Of a stretch of DNA of 64,000 nt, positions 52,929-61,665 are shown piece after piece. This DNA is from Saprospiraceae bacterium (GTDB lineage: Bacteria > Bacteroidota > Bacteroidia > Chitinophagales > Saprospiraceae). Below the pieces are notes generated by a model. That model was not told the origin of the DNA. It did not search any database and was given only the letters and a program-made list of their open reading frames with translations. Location of the stretch: the NCBI GenBank assembly GCA_026129545.1, contig JAHCHX010000002.1, forward strand, positions 744,001 through 808,000. The letters are read 5' to 3'. How positions within the stretch are numbered: the stretch's first letter is position 1; each line of letters opens with the position of its first letter. Both the position numbers and the translations under genes were made by a program.

Positions 52929-53106
52929 TGGGGCCAAACTTTCGACGACGACGGGGTGTGGTCAAGGGGCTTGTGGGCTGTTTTCATTCCTGAAACATCA
53001 ATTAAAACATCCCACTAAGCATAAAATACGCCCATTTGAGTTTGTTAATCGGATAGAAGTTATCTGGCGTTTTTTAGCCCTTCTCAGCAAAAGCCCCCTT
53101 CGTGTT

Positions 53107-55914
53107 ATGCTTTTCCGAGTCATTTTTTTCTTGCTTGCCTTGGTTCTGCCCAATCAAATGATTGGGCAGAACCAAGATTCATTGCGGATAGCGCAACTCT
53201 TTAAAATCTACACGGAATTAAGAAACAGCGAAAATTACGACCGTGCTCTCGATACTTTAAGAGTGATAGAAAAAGAATCCATGCAAACAGGTTTGTTGGC
53301 TTTTTGGATTCAATCACAAACACAGATGGCCAGAATAATCTGCCTGAAAGACAAGGAGCCATACAAAGCGCTGGAAGTATTGGATTCCTGCTCGGCGCAA
53401 GTGAGGGCATGGCGCCAACCAAAGAGTTTTTATGATTATCGGAGCCTATGCGGGCTTTTTTTGGAAGAGTTTTTCATTTGCAAAGAATACATCGAGGACT
53501 TTGTGAGGGGGAAAACAGCTCTGATGAATGCCTACGACATATTCATATCCAACCTCAACGGACGCGAGGATGCTATCGCCAGCTTTTTGTTCTTCCAGCA
53601 TGGGAACAACTTTGTCCGCTTGGAAGACTTTGACAGCGCAAAAAGACTTTTTGAAGAAGGCTTGGAATATAGCCACACACACAATGCTCCGAAAGTCGCC
53701 AAATACAGTGATGTCGCGGGGTTTTACATGGGTATTGACAGCCTTGACAAAGCAGAACAATTGTTGCGCGAGGGCTTGGGACGTCAAGGAATGTCGGAAG
53801 AAGACCTGGTGTTTGTGAAATTGACCTTAGCAGAATGCTTGGAGAAAAAAGGAAAGCACGATGAAGCATCTGAGATGAATAAAGAGGCAGAATCGCAAAT
53901 TGCGGTTTCTTCTGACAGAGATGTGAAAAGAAAGACACCACAATTCCAATATAGTATTTGCGAAAATTACGCGCTCATCGCCAATGGCAAAGACAATTGT
54001 GAGGGTGCAATAAATTGGTACGATAAGGCTATCGCCGTTGCTCATGGGTATGGTGCAACGCCGAAACGCCAGCTGGCTTTTTTTTACAAAGAGAAAGGCA
54101 ACGTCCTGCTCAATTGCGGGCGATATGAAGAAGCGATAGCCTCTTTTCAATCCGCCTTTGAAATCATTCAGTCGGTGGCAAGCAAATCGTCCGATGATGG
54201 CCCCAAACTCAAAGCGGAGAATATCCTTTACAAAGTTCAGTTGGGCAAAGCCCAAGCCTTTATGGCGCTCGGCAAGCCAGAAGAAGCACTTCAGTGCTAT
54301 GAGCTTGTTCCATTGGTGGAAACAAAACTTTTGGAAAGCCATCTGTACGAGTCATCCTCCCTGCGCGCGCTCGAAAACAGTCGCCCCCGCACGAACGTGG
54401 CGATGGATTTGGCTTGGGGGCTTTATGAGCACACCCATGCGCCCAACTATGCCCAGCGGGCTTTTCTTTTGAGCGAACTGACCCGAAACAACCTACTCTT
54501 GAAAACGATGCGGGTGGCAAGAACGTCGTATCAATTGCCTGACAGCATTCGCCAACTTGAATACGAGCTGCGCATCAAAACCGAATGGCACAAGCGCCAA
54601 ATAGACGAACTAACAGCCCAAAAAGAAATAAGCAAGGAAGAAGAAGCGAAACTCCAACGATTGAACGACGCATGGGGCCAACTCAAAAACCAACAAGAGG
54701 TCTTCCGCAGCCGCCTCGCCAAAGAGATACCCGGCTATGAAAATCTCTTAAAAGAGGTGAAACCACTCGAAGCCGCCCAAGCCGCCGCCCTCCTCCGACC
54801 CGACCAAGCCCTGCTCAATTATTTCCTCACGGACAGCACGGCCTATATCTTTTTGGTGGATGCCAAAGGCTCGCTCCAATGGGAAAAATCCGCGCTGCCG
54901 CTTGGCTTTCGCGACTCCATCATGCAAGGCTTCATTGCTCGCTTGGCCAACTATTTCAAATACAAGAACAATCGCAGAGTGGCGGACGAGCACAATCGTT
55001 GGCTCAAAAACACCGCCGCAGATTTGTATCAATTGCTGGTCGCACCCATGGAGCCGCACATTGGCCCGCACGTCAAGTCGCTGGTGGTGGCACCCGACGA
55101 TGTGTTGGCATTTTTGCCTTTTGAGATATTGCTCCTCAAAAAATCAACAGCGGATTGGGCCAACTTGCCCTATCTGATAAAAGATTACAGCATCAGCTAC
55201 GCTTATTCGGCCACAGTGCTCGAGCGCCAGCAGCACAACACACACGAACATAGCCAAATAAAGCGAACCCCTTGCGTAGGTTTTGCGCCGACGTACAAGG
55301 TGGGCACACGCGACCCCCAGACCGATAGCCTGCTCAACACCATCTCGGGCATGGAAGAACTCGTGAAAACCGCGAAGGCGCGGTTTGGTGGCGAGGCCTT
55401 CGTCGGGGACGAGGCCAACGAAACACAGTTTTTCAAAATTGCGCCCCTATGCCGCATCCTGCTTTTTGCCATGCACGGGTTTGCCAACGAGGAATACCCC
55501 GAATTGTCGCGCCTCATATTCGGCAACCCACAAAAAGACAGCTCGGACTATAACGTGCTATACACCAACAAACTACAACGCGCTTACCTGCCCATTGACC
55601 TCGCGGTGCTCAACGCCTGCTACTCCGGCTACGGAAAACTGCACAAGGGCGAAGGCGTGTATAGCATCACCCGCGCCCTCACCTCGGCAGGCGTGCCAGC
55701 CACCCTCATGAGCATCTGGGAACTGCACGGGGCCTCCTCGCCTGCGTTGGTGGATGCCTTTTTCCACCACATCAAAGACGGACTGGCAAAGGACCTCGCG
55801 TTGCAGCAGGCCAAGCTCGCTTTTTTGGCCAACCCGACAAACGAATCAAGGCAGCACCCAGCCTTTTGGGCCAGCCTGCTCGCCACAGGCGATATGTCGC
55901 CGCTCCAATTTTGA
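53107..55914 (+). CDS. Exported TPR-CHAT protease
   Basis: 935 aa. A signal peptide (MLFRVIFFLLALVLPNQMIG) precedes a long tetratricopeptide array (about residues 30-440), a coiled-coil linker (about 460-540, RQLEYELRIKTEWHKRQIDE) and a C-terminal CHAT domain (about 620-930), a caspase-clan cysteine protease fold. Both catalytic residues are present: His790 in LLFAMHGFANEE and Cys838 in AVLNACYSGYG, followed by the typical EGVYSITRALTSAGVPATLM. CHAT proteases in other systems cleave partner proteins after a trigger is sensed by the repeat domain. The substrate is unknown; the neighbouring membrane-anchored proteins are candidates. A 17-bp perfect hairpin lies inside the signal-peptide codons (53140-53175). 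Confidence 0.93.
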   Translation: MLFRVIFFLLALVLPNQMIGQNQDSLRIAQLFKIYTELRNSENYDRALDTLRVIEKESMQTGLLAFWIQSQTQMARIICLKDKEPYKALEVLDSCSAQVRAWRQPKSFYDYRSLCGLFLEEFFICKEYIEDFVRGKTALMNAYDIFISNLNGREDAIASFLFFQHGNNFVRLEDFDSAKRLFEEGLEYSHTHNAPKVAKYSDVAGFYMGIDSLDKAEQLLREGLGRQGMSEEDLVFVKLTLAECLEKKGKHDEASEMNKEAESQIAVSSDRDVKRKTPQFQYSICENYALIANGKDNCEGAINWYDKAIAVAHGYGATPKRQLAFFYKEKGNVLLNCGRYEEAIASFQSAFEIIQSVASKSSDDGPKLKAENILYKVQLGKAQAFMALGKPEEALQCYELVPLVETKLLESHLYESSSLRALENSRPRTNVAMDLAWGLYEHTHAPNYAQRAFLLSELTRNNLLLKTMRVARTSYQLPDSIRQLEYELRIKTEWHKRQIDELTAQKEISKEEEAKLQRLNDAWGQLKNQQEVFRSRLAKEIPGYENLLKEVKPLEAAQAAALLRPDQALLNYFLTDSTAYIFLVDAKGSLQWEKSALPLGFRDSIMQGFIARLANYFKYKNNRRVADEHNRWLKNTAADLYQLLVAPMEPHIGPHVKSLVVAPDDVLAFLPFEILLLKKSTADWANLPYLIKDYSISYAYSATVLERQQHNTHEHSQIKRTPCVGFAPTYKVGTRDPQTDSLLNTISGMEELVKTAKARFGGEAFVGDEANETQFFKIAPLCRILLFAMHGFANEEYPELSRLIFGNPQKDSSDYNVLYTNKLQRAYLPIDLAVLNACYSGYGKLHKGEGVYSITRALTSAGVPATLMSIWELHGASSPALVDAFFHHIKDGLAKDLALQQAKLAFLANPTNESRQHPAFWASLLATGDMSPLQF
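53140..53175 (+). promoter_or_regulatory. Perfect inverted repeat in the start region of the CHAT gene
   Basis: TTGGTTCTGCCCAATCA (53140-53156) is mirrored exactly at 53159-53175 with a 2-nt centre, covering codons ~12-23. In mRNA it would form a strong hairpin 33 nt after the start codon. Confidence 0.6.
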
Positions 55915-55976
55915 CACGACGGTTTTGAAAAAATCTAAAATTCCGCTTGCCGCATCCGAATCAAAGCGGCCTGCCT

Positions 55977-55984
55977 TACTTTTG
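55977..55984 (+). promoter_or_regulatory. -7 box (TACTTTTG) of pckA
   Basis: A perfect TANNTTTG match about 110 nt before the pckA ATG. A TTG lies 23 nt upstream, slightly farther than usual. Confidence 0.4.
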
Positions 55985-56094
55985 CCTGCCGTTTGCGACC
56001 ACCACCTCTTTCCCTCTTCCCCTACACCAACGGCGCAAACCATGGCGGCTGCGTTGTCGGCCTTATTGCCTAACCAGTTTAAAACTAACATTTT

Positions 56095-57720
56095 ATGCAA
56101 GAACTTGGACTTAAAAACCCATTAGCCAACTTGGAAGAACTCGGCCTCAAAAACATCAAGGCCGCCTATTGGAATCTCTCCCCCGAAGAACTCGTCGAAC
56201 ACTCAATATGCAAGGGAATGGGCCAACTGGCCGATAGCGGTGCCCTTGTCATCTATACCGGCGAATTCACCGGTCGCTCGCCCGACGACCGCTTCATCGT
56301 GAAAGACAGCATCACCGCCAACAAGGTAAACTGGGGCAAAGTCAACCTACCCTTCGACAGCCGCAAGTTCGACGCGCTCTGGCGCCGCTGCTGCAACTAT
56401 CTCAAGAAGAAAGAAATATATGTCCGCGACGTGCGTGCCAACGCAAGCGCCAATCCCGACTACCACCTGCCCATCCGCGTAATCACGGAATACCCCTGGA
56501 GCAACCAATTCGCCAACAATATGTTCCTGCGCCCCGAACGCTCGGAACTCACCACTTTCGACCCCCGCTGGACGGTGCTCTGCGTACCCGGCTTCAAGGC
56601 TCACCCCGAACGCGACGGCACCCGCAAACACAATTTCGCCATCGTGAACGTGAAAAAACGCCGCCTGCTCATCGGTGGCACAGGCTACACCGGCGAAATC
56701 AAAAAAGGCATTTTCTCGGTCATCAACTTTGTGCTGCCCACCCGTGCCAAAAACGCCCTGCCCATGCACTGCTCCGCCAACGTTGGCCTTGATGGCGACA
56801 TAGCACTCTTCTTCGGCCTCTCCGGCACCGGCAAGACAACCCTCAGCGCCGACCCCAATCGCCCACTCATCGGCGACGACGAACACGCCTGGGCCGATGG
56901 CGAGGTATTCAACTTCGAGGGCGGCTGCTATGCCAAAACAATTGACCTCACCGAAGAAAAAGAACCCGATATCTACCGCGCCATCCGCCATGGGGCAATC
57001 CTTGAAAATGTCAAATTCTTCGAGGGAACACGCAAAGTGGACTACGCCGACCGAACCATCACGGAGAACACGCGCGTCTCCTACCCCATCCACCACATAG
57101 AGAATGCCGTCAGCCCGAGCCGTGCCGAAGGCGACCCCAAAAACATCTTCTTCCTCACTTGCGACGCTTATGGCATCCTCCCCCCCATCTCCCGCCTCAC
57201 GCCGGAACAGGCCATGTACTACTTCATCAGTGGCTATACGGCTCGCGTGGCAGGCACAGAGGTGGGCGTGAAAGAACCCAAGTCAACCTTCTCCGCCTGT
57301 TTTGGCGCCCCGTTCCTGCCCCTCCACCCCGCCAAGTACGCCGACCTTTTGGGTAAAAAATTGCGCAAGAGCAAAGCCAAGGTCTGGCTCATCAACACCG
57401 GCTGGAGCGGCGGCGCTTATGGCGAGGGCAACCGCATCAAACTCGCCTACACCCGCGCCATGATAACGGCCGCGCTGAACGGATACCTCGACGGCGTGCA
57501 CTACGAAAAGCACGAGATATTCGGCATGATGATGCCCACCTCCTGCCCGAATGTGCCATCCGAAATCCTCAACCCGCGCAACACATGGGCAAGCAAAAGC
57601 GAATACGACAAGAAAGCCAACCAATTGGCGGAAGAATTCGTGAAAAACTTTGAGAAATACGCCGACCAAGCCAAGGCGGAAATTCTCAATGCAGCGCCAA
57701 AAGTGCTGGAAAAAGCCTGA
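56095..57720 (+). CDS. pckA: Phosphoenolpyruvate carboxykinase (ATP)
   Basis: 541 aa, the normal length for the ATP-dependent enzyme, which converts oxaloacetate and ATP to phosphoenolpyruvate, the first committed step of gluconeogenesis. Motifs: the early TGEFTGRSPDDRF, the substrate region SANVGLDGDIALFFGLSGTG containing the kinase-1a loop GLSGTGKTTLS (about residues 241-251), the metal-binding LIGDDEHAW, and FLTCDAYGILPPISRL. The start MQELGLKNP fits. It is monocistronic: a leader of about 110 nt precedes it, and a 24-bp hairpin follows 17 bp after the stop. Confidence 0.98.
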   Translation: MQELGLKNPLANLEELGLKNIKAAYWNLSPEELVEHSICKGMGQLADSGALVIYTGEFTGRSPDDRFIVKDSITANKVNWGKVNLPFDSRKFDALWRRCCNYLKKKEIYVRDVRANASANPDYHLPIRVITEYPWSNQFANNMFLRPERSELTTFDPRWTVLCVPGFKAHPERDGTRKHNFAIVNVKKRRLLIGGTGYTGEIKKGIFSVINFVLPTRAKNALPMHCSANVGLDGDIALFFGLSGTGKTTLSADPNRPLIGDDEHAWADGEVFNFEGGCYAKTIDLTEEKEPDIYRAIRHGAILENVKFFEGTRKVDYADRTITENTRVSYPIHHIENAVSPSRAEGDPKNIFFLTCDAYGILPPISRLTPEQAMYYFISGYTARVAGTEVGVKEPKSTFSACFGAPFLPLHPAKYADLLGKKLRKSKAKVWLINTGWSGGAYGEGNRIKLAYTRAMITAALNGYLDGVHYEKHEIFGMMMPTSCPNVPSEILNPRNTWASKSEYDKKANQLAEEFVKNFEKYADQAKAEILNAAPKVLEKA

Positions 57721-57737
57721 TAGCGATTGAATGTGTA

Positions 57738-57794
57738 GCTCATGCCCCTGCCCGACTGTCAAAGAAAACCTGACAGTCGGGCAGGGGCATGAGC
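57738..57794. repeat. 24-bp perfect inverted repeat after pckA
   Basis: Arms 57738-57761 and 57771-57794 pair without mismatch around a 9-nt loop (GCTCATGCCCCTGCCCGACT at the left start). There is no T-run after it, so it is not a standard terminator, though it could protect the 3' end of the message. Confidence 0.85.
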
Positions 57795-57799
57795 CTATA

Positions 57800-57904
57800 T
57801 ATACCTTGACTCGCTTGGCTCAGTCAGATAACCACGATTGATATCCATGATTTTGACCAGATTGCGCTTTTAGCCATGCCCAAAACTTGACGGCGCGAAG
57901 TATA
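57800..57904 (-). repeat. Repeat family A, copy 6 (105 bp)
   Basis: Opens TATACCTTGACTCGCTTGGC and ends GACGGCGCGAAGTATA, 6 bp after the pckA hairpin. Confidence 0.8.
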
Positions 57905-57932
57905 GATTGGAGACCCCGTTTTCGAGTTCAAG

Positions 57933-59288
57933 TCATTTTTTGAATCCCTCCAAGCCCAGCCTTACGAATCGACCTTCGGCTACCGCGCACAGCGGGCGCA
58001 ACGCGGCGCCGTTCCATTCGCCAAACAACCCCACAGCTTGCCCGCCGCTCAACGCGAGCAACCGCCAGCCCTCGTTGCCCTTCACTTGGAGGCGAAGCAA
58101 CTTCCCTCGATTGTCAACGATAAAAAAAGCATCGCCCTGCTTCAAAGCGACAACGGCGCTGAAGGCCGCCGGAAAAATCTGTAGCCACGGCTGCGCGGCC
58201 AATGCAGCGGCATAGACCCGCATGAAAGCGTCGAAATCCTCGAATCCAGCCAGCGTTTCCATCTTTTTTTCCAATCGGACGAAATCGCCAACAGCCAACA
58301 CACGCAGCGGATAGGCAGAAGGGTAGAACGCAAGTGTGCCCTGCTCAAAGCTGCCCGGCTGAAGGCCAGCGGGAAAACCACCGCCGCCAAACGCAAACTC
58401 AAGCAACAAGGCGTGGCGCTTCGTCGTGCTTCCCAGCAGCCAAGTGCGACGCTCCATCAGTTGTTCCTCCAACGGTTCCTCCACTTGGCCAAGCACCACC
58501 CACACGTCGTGCACTCGCTCGCCATTGGCCAGCACCTCTTCCTTTTTGTGGTGGATGCCGATGAAATTTTGCAGGTCGTGGAGCAATGCCTCAGGCATCG
58601 TTGCCCGATTGCGGAAAGCACGCACGGCAAGGTAGCAGCTCGCCAAGGTTGCAGACATCTGTTCAGCCCAATCAGGCGCTGACGCGGGCACCTGAGCAAG
58701 CAGGCGCAGGGTTCGGCTGAGGCCGGTCATGGAAGCATCGGCCATGCGTGCGGCGATGCCTTCATACCACTGCGGATGCTCTGACACCACCGTTGCCAGA
58801 CTGCGTCGGGCCGTGTCGAGCAGCCAAGCCTCCAAGTCGTCCATGCCGTTGGCGGCACGTTCGAGGCGTTCCAATCGGCGTTGCTGCTGGTGTGCCGAGA
58901 CTTCGGCGGCGGCGTTTTTGAGCGGGGTGGCAGTCGCGCCCTCCAGCAAGGTGCCTGCCCATTCGGGCAATTGGACGGTGGGCACGAAGGCTTGTTCACC
59001 CTCCCGTTCAAAAAGCAGATAGAGCGCCTGCGCGTGGATGCAGGGTTTGGGCTGAAAAAGGCAGGAGCAGCGAAACAGTTTTTTTCCCAGATGCACCGCC
59101 ACGTCGTGGCGCGCGTTTTCGCCGACGCACATCTCGGCAAAAACGATTTTTTCAAAAATGAATTTTTTTTGGAAAAAAACAGGCTGGGCAAGCAGGCCTG
59201 CCCGAGGAGAAAGCGGTTCGATGTGTGTTGTTTTATTCAAGAATCGCTGTTGGAAATCTCGTTTGCCAATCGCACATATTCCTCCCAA
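57933..59288 (-). CDS. SWIM zinc-finger protein (start uncertain)
   Basis: Up to 451 aa. The SWIM motif CxC-x7-CxH is clear in LFRCSCLFQPKPCIHAQALY at about residues 72-91; it binds zinc and, in other proteins, DNA or protein. A helical region (about 120-260) and a beta-rich C-terminal part (about 290-450) follow, as in Bacteroidota SWIM proteins that neighbour MoxR/VWA gene clusters, none of which is here. The segment before the motif is short and diverged, and the longest frame overlaps the 3' end of rsmA by 52 bp. The true start may be the ATG at 59132, or the N-terminus may be truncated; poly-T/poly-A runs near 59150-59180 are prone to frameshift. Confidence 0.8.
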   Translation of the reverse strand: MGGICAIGKRDFQQRFLNKTTHIEPLSPRAGLLAQPVFFQKKFIFEKIVFAEMCVGENARHDVAVHLGKKLFRCSCLFQPKPCIHAQALYLLFEREGEQAFVPTVQLPEWAGTLLEGATATPLKNAAAEVSAHQQQRRLERLERAANGMDDLEAWLLDTARRSLATVVSEHPQWYEGIAARMADASMTGLSRTLRLLAQVPASAPDWAEQMSATLASCYLAVRAFRNRATMPEALLHDLQNFIGIHHKKEEVLANGERVHDVWVVLGQVEEPLEEQLMERRTWLLGSTTKRHALLLEFAFGGGGFPAGLQPGSFEQGTLAFYPSAYPLRVLAVGDFVRLEKKMETLAGFEDFDAFMRVYAAALAAQPWLQIFPAAFSAVVALKQGDAFFIVDNRGKLLRLQVKGNEGWRLLALSGGQAVGLFGEWNGAALRPLCAVAEGRFVRLGLEGFKK

Positions 59289-60013
59289 CCCAGTTGTTCC
59301 GGGCGTTTTTCAAAAAAAGGATCATTCATCAGTTTTTCCTGCTGAAAAAAGGGTTTTAGCGTGTTGCGAAGCATTTTGCGGCGCTGATTGAACACCGTTT
59401 TCACGATGTTTTTGAACAAATGCTCGTCGCAGCCCAATTCAAACTGCTCTTTTCTGGTGAGGCGTATCACCGCCGACAGCACCTTCGGAGGCGGGTTGAA
59501 AGAGCCTCGCTCCACCGTGAAGAGATACTCCGTGCGGTAGAACGCCTGCATCAGCACACTCGTGATGCCGTACACCTTTGAGCCGGGTTTCGATACCACA
59601 CGGTCGGCCACTTCTTTCTGGAACATTCCGACCATTTCGGGGATTTGGTGGCGGCAATCCAGCATTTTGAAAAGTATTTGGGAGGAAATGTTGTAGGGGA
59701 AATTCCCGATGAGGCAAAATTCATCGTCCCCAAAGAGCGCCTTCAGGTCAACGTCGAGAAAATCCGCCGCGACAAGGTGCTCCGCCAGTGCCGGGTAGTT
59801 TTTTTGCAAAAAATCCACCATGTCGCGGTCGGCCTCCACCGCAAAAGTCACATACTCCGAATGGGCCAGTAGGTGTTTGGTCAGCATGCCCATGCCAGGG
59901 CCGACCTCCAACACACGCCCCGTGCGGGTGGCCTGCTGGAGGCTATTGGCGATGCGTGCTGCGATGGCATCGTGTTTAAGAAAGTGCTGACCGTAGGATT
60001 TTTTTGCTTGCAT
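59237..60013 (-). CDS. rsmA: 16S rRNA dimethyladenosine transferase RsmA (KsgA)
   Basis: 258 aa from the ATG at 60013 (MQAKKSYGQHFLKHDAIAAR), where the family begins; an ATG 15 codons upstream overlaps the preceding gene. It dimethylates A1518 and A1519 of 16S rRNA with SAM. Motifs: the N-terminal GQHFL, VLEVGPGMGMLT (SAM loop), the acidic VEADRDM, and the catalytic GNFPYNIS. The C-terminal helical domain with FNPPPKVLSAVIRL and FNQRRKMLRNTL is complete. Second gene of the run ligase-like, rsmA, SWIM on the minus strand. Confidence 0.97.
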   Translation of the reverse strand: MQAKKSYGQHFLKHDAIAARIANSLQQATRTGRVLEVGPGMGMLTKHLLAHSEYVTFAVEADRDMVDFLQKNYPALAEHLVAADFLDVDLKALFGDDEFCLIGNFPYNISSQILFKMLDCRHQIPEMVGMFQKEVADRVVSKPGSKVYGITSVLMQAFYRTEYLFTVERGSFNPPPKVLSAVIRLTRKEQFELGCDEHLFKNIVKTVFNQRRKMLRNTLKPFFQQEKLMNDPFFEKRPEQLGWEEYVRLANEISNSDS

Positions 60014-60050
60014 ACCTTGCGTTAGCTGAATGGTTGTGTGCGTCTGAGTT

Positions 60051-61373
60051 TCAAGCACTTTCGTTGACCTCCGCCATTTTCATGAACCAGAGGGTGAAAA
60101 AAAGATAAAAGGCCACGCCAATTGCTGTTTCGATGGTATATTCCACCATGAATGAGCTGAAGACGAGGATTTGGAAGGTTGAAAACAAAAAAAAGCGTCG
60201 GTACAGAGGGGTTGCCAAGGGAGCAAAAAAAGCGACGAGACTCAGCGCCAAGCCAAATACCCCTGTCCCGGCCAAGATATAGAGAAATTGGTTGTGCGGC
60301 AATTTGGGTTCTTTGCTGTATTGAGGATATTGTTCCTTCGTCACGCGCTGCACTTCCGTCGGCAAATCGCCCGTGCCAACTCCGAACACCGGGTTTGCTC
60401 GCCACAACTGCCAGCCAGTATGGAGCGAAACGATGCGCTCGGCATCCGAGTAGGCGCCACCCGTGTTTTGTCGGTATTGCTGCCAATCCCATATCATGTA
60501 GTGGACGCGCATCCGAAAGCTGGGCAGGGTCTTCATGGCCACTATCGGCGCGGCCACCACGATGCCCAACGCCAATGCGCCCACAACCCAGCGCCGGGTG
60601 TGCCACACATACCAGCCCAGCCCAAAAAGAAGCATCGCATAAAGCCCCAGAATGCCGCTCCTGACAGACAGCACATGGATGAAGAGGAACAAAAACACCG
60701 TTGTGGCTGCCAATGCCAAGCGTTCGCGGGGGCTGCGCCAGTAAAATCCCTCTGCCCAAAGCCACGCCCCCGACACAATGCCTATCGCCAAAATCAGGCT
60801 GAACCGAATGTGACTGCGAGGCACGGGAATAGGGTCGCCGCGCCCGATGCCAGCCACGATTTCGTGAAAATGGAGGGCAAAATGGAGGGCGATGCCGAGA
60901 CAGATAAGGAGCAACATCCAAACGAACGCGTACAACACGAGGCGCATTTGGCGCCCGCTCAACGGGGGCAGGTTGGCAAACACCCACGGCAGCACAAGGA
61001 AAGGCAAGCGCGTCTGCACCCTCCTCAGCCAATAGGCCAAGTCGGCTGACCAAAAGCAACTCAGCGTTGGCGCCGCCAAGAGCAGCAAAAGGAGGGCAAG
61101 TGGCGGTCGTTGGAAAAGTCGTCGGAACGACCACACCAGTATCTGCCGCCACGCCGCCACAGTCCGCGCATTGCGCACGATGCCTTGCTCCCGGCAACTG
61201 ACGGCACTTTGCCACAGCCCCACCGCCACCAATCCCCACATGCTGATGGAGAGCAAAAATGGAGAAAGCATCATGCTCGCTATCAGCAGACAAGCGAAAA
61301 AAATGGTGAGCGCCTGTCGGGCTTCGGGGCCGTTAGGCGCTTGTTTGATTTTGTTTAGAAAATTGAATTTCAA
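60051..61373 (-). CDS. O-antigen ligase / Wzy-type membrane protein
   Basis: 440 aa with ten or more membrane helices. The Wzy_C signature is visible as KLPHNQFLYILAGTGVFGLA (about residues 360-380), and a polar periplasmic loop lies before it (YSDAERIVSLHTGWQLWRAN), as in the other ligase-like protein at 24613. The pair of paralogues suggests two distinct ligation or polymerisation steps, or two polysaccharides. Here no other polysaccharide genes are next to it; rsmA follows 37 bp downstream. The exact substrate cannot be read from sequence. Confidence 0.88.
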   Translation of the reverse strand: MKFNFLNKIKQAPNGPEARQALTIFFACLLIASMMLSPFLLSISMWGLVAVGLWQSAVSCREQGIVRNARTVAAWRQILVWSFRRLFQRPPLALLLLLLAAPTLSCFWSADLAYWLRRVQTRLPFLVLPWVFANLPPLSGRQMRLVLYAFVWMLLLICLGIALHFALHFHEIVAGIGRGDPIPVPRSHIRFSLILAIGIVSGAWLWAEGFYWRSPRERLALAATTVFLFLFIHVLSVRSGILGLYAMLLFGLGWYVWHTRRWVVGALALGIVVAAPIVAMKTLPSFRMRVHYMIWDWQQYRQNTGGAYSDAERIVSLHTGWQLWRANPVFGVGTGDLPTEVQRVTKEQYPQYSKEPKLPHNQFLYILAGTGVFGLALSLVAFFAPLATPLYRRFFLFSTFQILVFSSFMVEYTIETAIGVAFYLFFTLWFMKMAEVNESA

Positions 61374-61402
61374 CGAATTGTTGCAAGTTGAGAAGGCAAA
61401 GA

Positions 61403-61561
61403 TATACCCAGATTAAAGAGGATTTTAAGATTCCCTTGATTGATTTGCATGATTTTCAAAGGATTGCGAGCACCGTTCGTTCAAAATCACCTTGTCAGAC
61501 CCTGTACGCAGGGGCTTGCCCGGCCAAGTGAAGCGGACGGGGCTGATTTGCGTTGACTATA
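61403..61561 (+). repeat. Repeat family B, copy 3 (159 bp)
   Basis: Opens TATACCCAGATTAAAGAGGA and ends GATTTGCGTTGACTATA; lacks about 25 bp (the CCTGCCCGTTGGCA part) found in copies 1 and 2. Confidence 0.85.
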
Positions 61562-61591
61562 GGCACAACCTGACGAATCGCCGAACTTCCC

Positions 61592-61599
61592 TACTTTTG
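61592..61599 (+). promoter_or_regulatory. -7 box (TACTTTTG) of the methyltransferase gene
   Basis: A perfect TANNTTTG match, 66 nt before the ATG at 61666. CTG stands at the -33 position with 19-nt spacing. Confidence 0.4.
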
Positions 61600-61665
61600 C
61601 CTTGTTCTACAAACCCAAGTGCCGCTCAACAACCGGCCTTGCGTCGTTCTACAAGCAAAGAAAAC

